A stretch of DNA of 5,296 bases from Acidobacteriota bacterium (lineage in GTDB: Bacteria > Acidobacteriota > Thermoanaerobaculia > Thermoanaerobaculales > Thermoanaerobaculaceae). The DNA is taken from contig JAJXUY010000140.1 in the NCBI GenBank assembly GCA_021782525.1, positions 1 to 5,296 on the forward strand, written 5' to 3'. The notes under the pieces were generated by a model. The model worked only from the letters and a program-made list of their open reading frames with translations, was not told where the DNA came from and ran no database searches. The position numbers and the translations under genes were made by a program. Positions 1-5,197 of the stretch are shown here, in pieces. The stretch's first letter is position 1, and every line of letters begins with the position of its first letter.

Positions 1-1198
1 CGGTCATCTCCGGGGCGTACTCGCCCTGGTCGAACGGCAACCAGCGCCGCTCCTGCGGCGCGATGCCGAGCAGCTCCTTGCGCACGACGTCGGAGCGGAC
101 GAGCTGCAGGGCGTAGCGTTCCGCCAGCGTGCGGGCGAGGGTGCTCTTGCCGCTGCCGGTGAGGCCGCAGGTGACGAGCAGGCGGCGCGGGTTGCAGGCG
201 GCGGCGAAGTGCGCCGCGAGCTCGTAGTAGCGACGCGCCGTGGCCCGGCTGGCGGCGCGCGCCGCCTCGGGGATGTGCGGGTCGTCGGCCGAGAACGAGT
301 TGACCTTGGCGCGGACGTAGGCGCGATACGCCTTGTAGAACGCGAGCAGCTCCGTGAGTTCGGTGTCGCCGGTGGCCGTGACGTAGGCATCGACGAAGAC
401 GCGCCCGAACGGCGCATGACCGTGGAACTCGAGGTCCATGGCGAGGAAGGCGACCTCCTCCGCCGCGTCCTGGATGCGGAACCGCTCGTTGAACTCGATG
501 CAGTCGAAGATGCAGACCGGGTCGGTGGCACAGATCGAATCGAGGTGCAGGTCGCCGTGGCCGTCGACGATCCGCCCTTCGGCGACCCGGCGGGCGAACA
601 GCGCTGCCCGGCGCCCGAGGAAAAGCGCGGTCGAGTTCTTGATGAACTCGAAGGTGGCGCGCGGCACGAGCGTGTCGACGTACTTCTCGGTCTGAGCGAA
701 GTTCTCGTCGCAGTTGAACTTGACGCCGTCGAACCCTTTCAAGGCCGCGGCCGGGGGCGCGGCCGCAGCGCGCCGATGGAAGTCGGCCACGGTCACGGCG
801 ATCTGCTCGAAGAGGGCGTCGTGCCCTTCCCCGCGCGCGAGCACCTGCCGCAGCATCCGGTCGTGGGGGAGCCGCAGCATCCTCACCGCGACCTCGACCG
901 TCTCGCCGGGGCCGTCGATCGCGAGCACGCCGGCGCTCTCGCACAGCTCGACGACACCCAGGTAGGTGCCGGGGCACAGGCGAGAGTTGAGCTCGACCTC
1001 GCGCTCGCACATCGCGCGGCGGCGCTCCAGTGTAGTGTAGTCGAGGAAGCCGAAATTCACCGGCTTCTTCACCTTGTACGCGTAGCGGTCGGTGAGGAAC
1101 AGATACGAGATGTGCGTCTGGATGACCTCGACCGCGGTCGTGGGCTCCGGGTAGAAGGCAGGGTCCGACAGCTGCTCGACGAGCCGCATGAGGTCCAT
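1..1198 (-). CDS. Bifunctional aminoglycoside phosphotransferase-like kinase / P-loop ATP-binding protein, C-terminus cut by window edge
   Basis: The minus-strand frame is open from ATG at 1198 to the window edge, giving 399 residues of a protein whose family is usually about 500 residues or more. The N-terminal part (about 1-330) is an APH-like kinase fold. It has an ATP-site lysine region AYKVKKPVNFGFLDY near residues 47-61, a catalytic loop HGDLHL at 214-219 and a metal-binding aspartate in IFDCIEF (D232). A second domain begins with a Walker A motif, GLTGSGKST at 345-353, and continues as a zeta-toxin or gluconate-kinase-like P-loop domain past the edge. Proteins of this two-domain type (COG2187 plus COG0645) are common, but their substrate is unknown; antibiotic resistance should not be assumed. 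The Asn expected five residues after the loop Asp is Ser221. The start is supported by GGGAGA (1210-1205), six bases upstream. It follows the aquaporin gene after 21 bases and is probably cotranscribed with it. Confidence 0.9.
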   Translation of the reverse strand, partial: MDLMRLVEQLSDPAFYPEPTTAVEVIQTHISYLFLTDRYAYKVKKPVNFGFLDYTTLERRRAMCEREVELNSRLCPGTYLGVVELCESAGVLAIDGPGETVEVAVRMLRLPHDRMLRQVLARGEGHDALFEQIAVTVADFHRRAAAAPPAAALKGFDGVKFNCDENFAQTEKYVDTLVPRATFEFIKNSTALFLGRRAALFARRVAEGRIVDGHGDLHLDSICATDPVCIFDCIEFNERFRIQDAAEEVAFLAMDLEFHGHAPFGRVFVDAYVTATGDTELTELLAFYKAYRAYVRAKVNSFSADDPHIPEAARAASRATARRYYELAAHFAAACNPRRLLVTCGLTGSGKSTLARTLAERYALQLVRSDVVRKELLGIAPQERRWLPFDQGEYAPEMT

Positions 1199-1219
1199 GA
1201 GTTGTCTCCCGTTGACGGA

Positions 1220-2074
1220 TTATACGGCAGTCCCGCCGGTGGGCCCAGGCGCCTGCGGGCGCTGCGGCGTGTGGAGGATCCCGTGCGGGTCGTGGTCGAA
1301 GTGGTAGAGCTTGGCGACACCGATCTCGAAGCGGCGCAGCCACGTCCGGCCGTGCAGCGAGGTCGCCGCCAGCGCCCCCGCCAGCGGACCCACGACGTAG
1401 ACCCACCAGCCCGTCCAGACGCCGGCCACCACCGCGGGGCCGAGGCTGCGAGCCGGGTTGGTGCTGGTGCCGGAAAGCGGCGCCTCAACGCCCACCATGA
1501 CCGCGTAGAGGAACGGGAAGAGCAGCGGCGTGAACCGGCGCAACCTCGGGGAGCCGAGAAAGGCGAACAGCCCAAGGACCATCGTCGCGGTGGTCACGGC
1601 CTCGCCCAGCACGGCGACCCAGACGCCGGTCCCGACGCCGGGAACGGTGGCGCCGAAGCCGATCGAGCGGCCCATCGTTCCCCACGCCAACAACGGCAGC
1701 GCACCGAGCACGCCGCCGGCCAGCTGCGCAACGACGTAGGCGAGCGCGTGCCCTCCCGCGATCGTCCCCTTGCGCCAGAATGCGAGCGTCACCACCGGGT
1801 TGATGTGGGCGCCGCTCACCTTGCCCAGCCCCGAGATCGCGATCAGCGCGCCGACGCAGCCGAAACCGAAGCCGGTCACGACGCGCCGCAACGCCGCCGA
1901 CGGCAGCGCCGCGGCGACCGGGCTGCCGGCGCCGAAGTCGGCGATGACGAGCGAGACGCCGCAGGCGACCAGGAGCGCCGTCCCGGCAAACTCGCAGCCG
2001 AGTGCCTGCCAGGGAACACGCGCGGCCGTTCGCGGGCGCCCGCCTTGCCGCGGTGACGGCGCCGCCTGGTTCAC
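1220..2074 (-). CDS. MIP/aquaporin family channel protein
   Basis: This is a 284-residue member of the major intrinsic protein family, a six-helix inner-membrane channel for water or small neutral solutes. Hydrophobic segments lie near residues 24-46, 64-82, 109-131, 150-174, 181-197 and 217-240. The two half-helix motifs are present: SGAHINPVV around 87-95, where the first NPA is NPV (92-94), and SGTSTNPARS around 201-210, with a canonical NPA at 206-208 followed by the selectivity-filter Arg209. Compared by eye with E. coli AqpZ, the position of its filter histidine is Val194 here, which argues against a strict water channel; the solute cannot be told. A hydrophilic tail (241-284) carries a His/Asp cluster around 258-268. 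The start is taken as GTG at 2074, because it overlaps the stop of the preceding gene as GTGA and is preceded by G-rich sequence. The frame stays open upstream to 2302, but that Arg-rich extension lies wholly over the neighbouring gene. Confidence 0.88.
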   Translation of the reverse strand: MNQAAPSPRQGGRPRTAARVPWQALGCEFAGTALLVACGVSLVIADFGAGSPVAAALPSAALRRVVTGFGFGCVGALIAISGLGKVSGAHINPVVTLAFWRKGTIAGGHALAYVVAQLAGGVLGALPLLAWGTMGRSIGFGATVPGVGTGVWVAVLGEAVTTATMVLGLFAFLGSPRLRRFTPLLFPFLYAVMVGVEAPLSGTSTNPARSLGPAVVAGVWTGWWVYVVGPLAGALAATSLHGRTWLRRFEIGVAKLYHFDHDPHGILHTPQRPQAPGPTGGTAV

Positions 2075-2433
2075 GCCCCGCGATCCCCGTGGCCGAGCAG
2101 CGTCGCGAGCAGCTCCGGCAGCCGCTGGAGGAAGAGGGAGCGCGGCAGTGCGATCGCGCCTGCGGCGCGCGCCGCTTCCAGACGCTCGCTGCGAGCGTGG
2201 GGGGCGAACCCGACCACGGTGGCGCCGCCGTGGGCGGCGGTGCGGATCCCCGGCGCCGGGTCCGGCCCGAGGGCGTCGAGGTCGACGATGACGACCGTGC
2301 ACCGCGCGGCCGCGGCGGAACCGGGGTCAGCGAGGTCGAGCGCCCGACCGCCGCTCGCCTGCACGGCGGCGACGACCGGGATGTGCAGGAACAAGTTCGG
2401 GACAACGACCCCGACGCGCGGCTCCTCAGTCAC
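2071..2433 (-). CDS. Small receiver-like (pseudo-receiver) protein of unknown function
   Basis: This 120-residue protein lies between the phosphodiesterase and the channel, overlapping the first by 8 bases and the second by 4, so it is very likely translated as part of the operon. Its pattern resembles the alternating beta/alpha layout of response-regulator receiver domains. The strands would be VGVVVP (7-12), VVIVDLDAL (47-55, with D51 and D53 near the phosphoacceptor position), TVVGFAPH (72-79) and AIALPRSLF (93-101), followed by an amphipathic helix LPELLATLL. The acidic pair after strand 1 and the conserved Lys-Pro of true receivers are missing (LPRS instead of a Lys-Pro), so phosphorylation in the usual way is doubtful. 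No output domain is attached. The start is GTG at 2433, with GAGGTG a few bases upstream. The receiver resemblance is pattern recognition, not a confirmed homology. The molecular role is unknown. Confidence 0.72.
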   Translation of the reverse strand: MTEEPRVGVVVPNLFLHIPVVAAVQASGGRALDLADPGSAAAARCTVVIVDLDALGPDPAPGIRTAAHGGATVVGFAPHARSERLEAARAAGAIALPRSLFLQRLPELLATLLGHGDRGA

Positions 2434-3061
2434 GCGTCACCTCGAGCGCGAGCGCGGGGTCGTCCGTCGTGATCGAGGCCACGCCGAGGCGCGCGAGTTG
2501 CAGGATGCGATCGGTCCGGTTCACCGTCCACGGGTGCAGCTCACGGCCGGAGCCGAGCAACGCCTCGACCAGCGTGTGCTTGGGCGAGAGGTCGAGGTCG
2601 TTGGGGAGCCACTCGGGAAGCCCGGCGAACACCCAGGATCGTGCCGCCTCCGGCAGCGCCTCCTCGACTGCGGCCAGCACCGGCAGGGACGACGAGATCA
2701 CGCGCGTCCGCCCGGCCCGCGCCGCGAGGAGCCGGGCGAGCGCTCCGAGGTGGGCGGCGAGCGTCGCGGCCGCAAGCGGCTTGACCTCGACGAAGAGCCA
2801 CGCGTCCGCGGGCGCGGCGTGTGCGACCTCGGCCACGCTCGGGACACCGGCGCGACGCAGCGCCGCGGCGCTCCACAGCGCCACGGGTCGCCCATCCCGC
2901 GAACGGCCGTGGTGGCACACCCAGGTGCCGCCGGCGCACGGCCGCACGTCGATCTCGACCCCGTCGGCCCCGGCCGCGAACGCGGCCCGGATGCCGGCGA
3001 GCGAGTTGTCGGGGAAGCGGGCCGCGAACCCCCGGTGTCCAATGACGAGCGGCATCGTCAC
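2426..3061 (-). CDS. Glycerophosphodiester phosphodiesterase (GDPD) family protein
   Basis: This is a 211-residue single-domain GDPD, an enzyme that hydrolyses glycerophosphodiesters from phospholipid turnover to glycerol-3-phosphate and an alcohol with a bound divalent metal. Visible hallmarks in order are the HRG motif (9-11), PDNS (17-20, equivalent to the usual PENT), the metal ligands in GVEIDV (E36, D38), the catalytic His region VCHHG (H50), VPSVAEV (73-79), the metal ligand in FVEVKP (E92, K94) and a C-terminal WTVN followed by a TTDDP segment. The usual His-Asp pair reads His-His here (50-51). No signal peptide is seen, so it is probably cytoplasmic. It is slightly shorter than typical members. 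The chosen GTG start at 3061 overlaps the stop of the fabL-like gene as GTGA; an ATG at 3055 would remove only two residues. Substrate range cannot be predicted. The gene shares an operon with a FabL-like reductase and an aquaporin. Confidence 0.9.
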   Translation of the reverse strand: MTMPLVIGHRGFAARFPDNSLAGIRAAFAAGADGVEIDVRPCAGGTWVCHHGRSRDGRPVALWSAAALRRAGVPSVAEVAHAAPADAWLFVEVKPLAAATLAAHLGALARLLAARAGRTRVISSSLPVLAAVEEALPEAARSWVFAGLPEWLPNDLDLSPKHTLVEALLGSGRELHPWTVNRTDRILQLARLGVASITTDDPALALEVTRD

Positions 3062-3816
3062 GCCAGGATCGAGTACCCGCCGTCCACGACCACGGTCTGC
3101 CCGTGGATCATCGAGGCGTACTCGGTGCAGAGGAACACCACCGCGTTGGCGACGTCCTGCGGGGTGACCAACCGCCCGGCCGGCGTGCGGTGGGTCGACT
3201 CGTCGAGGAGCTGGTCGCGGTTGGGAAAGTGTTTGAGGGCGTCGGTGTCCACCGTGCCGGCCGAGACGGCGTTGACGCGCACACCCCGCGGGGCGAGCTC
3301 GGCCGCGAGGTGGCGGACCATCGACTCGAGCGCCGCCTTCGATGCCCCGACCGCGGTGTAGTTGGGGATCGCCCGGATGGCACCGAGCGAGGAGACGGCG
3401 ACGACACTCTTAGTGCCCTCCGACGGCATGCCGAGCAGCTGCTGGACGAGCGGCAGCAGCGCCGCCGCGTTGATGTCCATCGTCCAGTGGAAGTGGTGCA
3501 GCGTCAGGTCGGGGACCGGTTTGAGCACCCCGGAGGCCGCGTTGGAGACGAGGATCTCCAGCCCCCCCCACGCCTCGCGGATCTCGGCGAACATCCTCTT
3601 GACCTGCGCCTCGTCGGCGACGTTGCCGCGCACGAGCAGCGCCCGGGCGCCCCGCGTCTCGATCTCGCGGACGACCTCCTCCGCCGGCCCGCGGTGGCGG
3701 AAGTAGTTGATCGCCACGTCGACCTTGAACTCCGCCAGCGAGAGCGCGATCGCCCGGCCGATGCCGCGCGACGACCCCGTGACCAGCGCCCGCTTGCCTC
3801 GCAGTTTCAGGTCCAT
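3058..3816 (-). CDS. fabL: FabL-like enoyl-[acyl-carrier-protein] reductase, SDR family
   Basis: This 252-residue short-chain dehydrogenase matches the Bacillus subtilis FabL type closely by recall. That enzyme uses NADPH to reduce trans-2-enoyl-ACP in the last step of each fatty-acid elongation cycle. Seen in the sequence are the nucleotide-binding TGSSRGIG (13-20), NAASGVL (92-98), the active-site region VSSLGAIR (141-148) and NYTAVGASKAALE, with Tyr153 and Lys160 spaced Y-x6-K. This is the enoyl-reductase spacing, rather than the Y-x3-K of ordinary SDRs. Further FabL-like blocks are DTDALKHFPNRDQLL, TPAGRLV and a C-terminal MIHGQTVVVDGG. The start is ATG at 3816, because GGAGGGG lies just upstream; a TTG at 3828 would sit at the predicted transcription start. 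It is the first gene of the operon and its stop overlaps the next start. A related SDR acting on another substrate remains possible. Confidence 0.87.
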   Translation of the reverse strand: MDLKLRGKRALVTGSSRGIGRAIALSLAEFKVDVAINYFRHRGPAEEVVREIETRGARALLVRGNVADEAQVKRMFAEIREAWGGLEILVSNAASGVLKPVPDLTLHHFHWTMDINAAALLPLVQQLLGMPSEGTKSVVAVSSLGAIRAIPNYTAVGASKAALESMVRHLAAELAPRGVRVNAVSAGTVDTDALKHFPNRDQLLDESTHRTPAGRLVTPQDVANAVVFLCTEYASMIHGQTVVVDGGYSILA

Positions 3817-3819
3817 CCG

Positions 3820-3826
3820 CCCCTCC
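3820..3826 (-). promoter_or_regulatory. Ribosome binding site of the fabL-like gene
   Basis: On the minus strand, GGAGGGG sits three bases upstream of the ATG at 3816, counting from its last G. Measured from the GGAGG core, the spacing is five bases. This is a near-perfect Shine-Dalgarno sequence. It decides the start in favour of ATG 3816 over the in-frame TTG at 3828, which would have no room for a leader behind the predicted promoter. Confidence 0.75.
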
Positions 3827-3833
3827 AAGATCG

Positions 3834-3862
3834 ACGATACCCGGATTTCGTCTCAGCGACAA
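3834..3862 (-). promoter_or_regulatory. Predicted sigma70-like promoter of the five-gene operon
   Basis: Reading the minus strand, a -35 box TTGTCG (3862-3857) is followed by a 17-base spacer and a -10 box TATCGT (3839-3834). Both hexamers match four of six consensus bases, and the spacing is ideal. Transcription would begin near 3827, giving a leader of about ten bases that just includes the Shine-Dalgarno sequence. The surrounding DNA is locally less GC-rich. It is a sequence-only prediction. An alternative -35, TTGACC at 3877-3872, has no acceptable -10 at the right distance. Confidence 0.55.
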
Positions 3863-4075
3863 GCCTTTGCTGGTCAAGGCGTGGGCGCCCAGGCTGATGG
3901 CTCGCCCCGGCGAGCTACGGTATGTTCCGTTCCCGAGCGGGTGAGCATTCCGCGCTCGTTGCGGCCCCGGTGGGTCGGGGTCAACGGGAGGAGCGTCCTC
4001 TGCAGCCTGGTATCCACCGCACCCGCCGGCGCCAGCCTCCCCGTGGCCGGCTGCCTCGGAGCGCTGAGCGGACTG
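3863..4075. other. Non-coding stretch with several short hairpins, no convincing gene
   Basis: This stretch lies between the operon promoter and the transposase unit. Short ORFs cross it on both strands, but they are Arg/Pro-rich, without recognisable motifs, and run over neighbouring features. Several perfect or near-perfect small inverted repeats are visible: CTCGCC/GGCGAG at 3901-3914, CGAGCG/CGCTCG at 3934-3958, GGCCCCG/CGGGGTC at 3963-3982 (one G-U pair), and GAGGA/TCCTC with a three-base loop at 3988-4000. None is followed by a T run, so they are not classical terminators. In DNA this GC-rich some such stems are expected by chance. Confidence 0.5.
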
Positions 4076-4090
4076 GCGGTACCTGGTACC
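4076..4090 (+). repeat. Left inverted repeat of the transposase unit
   Basis: GCGGTACCTGGTACC. The inner 13 bases are GGTACC-T-GGTACC, two copies of a 6-base palindrome around one central base, so the site is itself an almost perfect palindrome. The same 15 bases occur in inverted orientation at 5182-5196. It is followed inward by a T-rich stretch (4094-4106, TTGTTCTATTTTT) that stands out from the GC-rich surroundings and resembles the DNA beside the right copy. Confidence 0.85.
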
Positions 4091-4139
4091 ACGTTGTTCT
4101 ATTTTTGGTGTAGAGTCGCCTGGCAAGGCAGGGGGCGAC

Positions 4140-5168
4140 ATGCCACGGCGTCCGCGCGTGTTCGTTGATGGTGCGACCTACCATGTTTACTGCCGGGCCG
4201 GTCGAGGTGAGGCGATCTTTCGCCGGGCCGACGACGCGCGGGACTTCCTCGATATCGTGGCTGAGGTCAAGCGCCAGGACCGGTTCGCGGTGTTGGCCTG
4301 GTGCGTGATGCCGACGCACTACCATCTCGTCGCGCGCACCGGGTCCGCGCCGCTGTGGAAAAGCATGCGCCTGATCCAGGGCCGGTTCTCCAAGTCGTTC
4401 AACCGCCGTCACGGTGTGCTCGGACCGGTGTGGCAGGGCCGCTACAACGCCAAGCTGGTCGTCGGGGAGCGCTACCTGCAGCAAGCGATCGTCTACGTCC
4501 ACACCAACCCTGTGGCCGCGAAGCTCGCCCACTCCCCGGGAGCGTTCCGGTGGAGCGGCCACCGCGAGTTCGAGTCCGGCGCCGAAGCCCCCTTGCTGGA
4601 CGCCGACGAGATGCTGCTGGCGTTTGGTGGCCGGCGAGGGGAGGCCCGCGCGAGTTACCTGCAAGCGCTCGCCGGGGCGGAGTCGGCGCCGGGGTGGCCG
4701 ACCGCCCTCGGCCGCCTGCCATGGTGGCGGTCCGCGGGCGACGGCGACGAGATGGCGCCGCCGGCCGGGCGGACGAGGTTGGACGCGCTGGGCGCCAGTA
4801 CCTTTGTGCGGCCGACGTTGCCGATCGCGGAGTTCATCTCGAGCGCGGCTGCGATGCTCGGCACCACCGGCGAAGAGATCCGCGCCAGCGGTTCGGGTCG
4901 CGAGATGACGCGCCGGCGCCAGGCAGCGACGCTGGTTGGCGTCGAACAGTTCCGCTACCGCGTCGCGGAGCTTGCCGCGCAGTTCGGCCGGGCGCCGAGC
5001 GTGGTGAGCCGCTGGGGCGTGACGGCGGCAAGACTTCGGCTGGACGACGCGGGGTTTCGCGAGCAGGTGGCGGAACTCGCGGCCGCCCTCACCGCGAGCT
5101 CGTCGGGCGTGCCAAGGAACGACCTGGAGGAGGCCATGCTCGGTGCCGACCCCTCGTTCGTCGACTGA
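4140..5168 (+). CDS. REP-associated tyrosine transposase (RAYT, IS200-like Y1 family)
   Basis: This is a 342-residue HUH endonuclease that would nick and rejoin single-stranded DNA at hairpin sites. The N-terminal Y1 domain (about 1-130) shows GATYHVYCRAGRGE (11-24), the metal-binding HUH motif in MPTHYHLV (H60, H62), FNRRHG (87-92), VWQGRY (97-102) and YVHTNPV (119-125). Tyr119 lines up with the catalytic Tyr115 of E. coli TnpA-REP, so all catalytic residues seem intact. A C-terminal extension (about 228-300) resembles the DnaA C-terminal helix-turn-helix, with a likely helix pair around VAELAAQFGRAPSVVSRWG (275-293), and could bind duplex DNA. That explains its length compared with about 165 residues for the E. 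coli protein. The start ATG at 4140 has AGGGGG four bases upstream. No clear promoter is seen between the left repeat and the start. It is transcribed divergently from the upstream operon. Confidence 0.9.
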   Translation: MPRRPRVFVDGATYHVYCRAGRGEAIFRRADDARDFLDIVAEVKRQDRFAVLAWCVMPTHYHLVARTGSAPLWKSMRLIQGRFSKSFNRRHGVLGPVWQGRYNAKLVVGERYLQQAIVYVHTNPVAAKLAHSPGAFRWSGHREFESGAEAPLLDADEMLLAFGGRRGEARASYLQALAGAESAPGWPTALGRLPWWRSAGDGDEMAPPAGRTRLDALGASTFVRPTLPIAEFISSAAAMLGTTGEEIRASGSGREMTRRRQAATLVGVEQFRYRVAELAAQFGRAPSVVSRWGVTAARLRLDDAGFREQVAELAAALTASSSGVPRNDLEEAMLGADPSFVD

Positions 5169-5181
5169 AATAAGAAAATGA

Positions 5182-5196
5182 GGTACCAGGTACCGC
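5182..5196 (-). repeat. Right inverted repeat of the transposase unit
   Basis: On the plus strand this reads GGTACCAGGTACCGC, the exact reverse complement of 4076-4090. It begins 13 bases after the transposase stop, and the A-rich DNA between them (5168-5180) reads T-rich on the minus strand, matching the T-rich flank of the left copy. One base (5197) separates it from the ATG at 5198. Confidence 0.85.
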
Positions 5197-5197
5197 G

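Larger units (their letters stand above)
4076..5196 (+). mobile_element. RAYT unit: REP-associated tyrosine transposase with flanking inverted quasi-palindromes
   Basis: A 1121-base unit is formed by a single HUH-type transposase gene between two exactly matching inverted 15-base repeats. Both ends carry short AT-rich subterminal DNA, which on the inward strand reads T-rich at both ends. RAYT genes in many bacteria are bordered by palindromic repeats that their transposase recognises, so gene and repeats are likely a functional pair. The bases outside the two ends (GACTG on the left, GATGA on the right) are not a target duplication, as expected for a family that works through single-stranded DNA. 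The left end lies about 240 bases upstream of the operon promoter and the right end directly before another gene. Whether the unit still moves cannot be judged from one copy. Confidence 0.75.

Noticed and set aside
209..2056. A 615-codon open frame on the plus strand opposite the kinase/ATPase and aquaporin genes
   Set aside because: It is very rich in Arg, Glu, Ala and Gly with no recognisable motifs, and lies exactly antisense to two well-supported genes. Such frames are common in high-GC DNA.
2075..2302. A 76-residue N-terminal extension of the aquaporin frame
   Set aside because: It is dominated by Arg and Pro and overlaps the receiver-like gene completely. GTG 2074 gives a normal aquaporin length and a GTGA overlap.
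2219..3361. A 380-codon plus-strand open frame opposite the GDPD and FabL-like genes
   Set aside because: Low-complexity composition, no motif, and antisense to two genes with clear catalytic residues.
3817..3828. TTG at 3828 as the start of the FabL-like gene
   Set aside because: ATG 3816 has a strong Shine-Dalgarno sequence just upstream, and the TTG would coincide with the predicted transcription start.
3922..4113. A 63-codon plus-strand frame (and a minus-strand one at 3874-4092) across the intergenic region
   Set aside because: Both run through the left inverted repeat, are Arg/Pro-rich and lack a convincing ribosome binding site or any family resemblance.
4091..4116. Promoter for the transposase between the left repeat and its start codon
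   Set aside because: TTGTTC and TATTTT- or TGTAGA-like hexamers are present, but none are paired at a 16-18 base distance.
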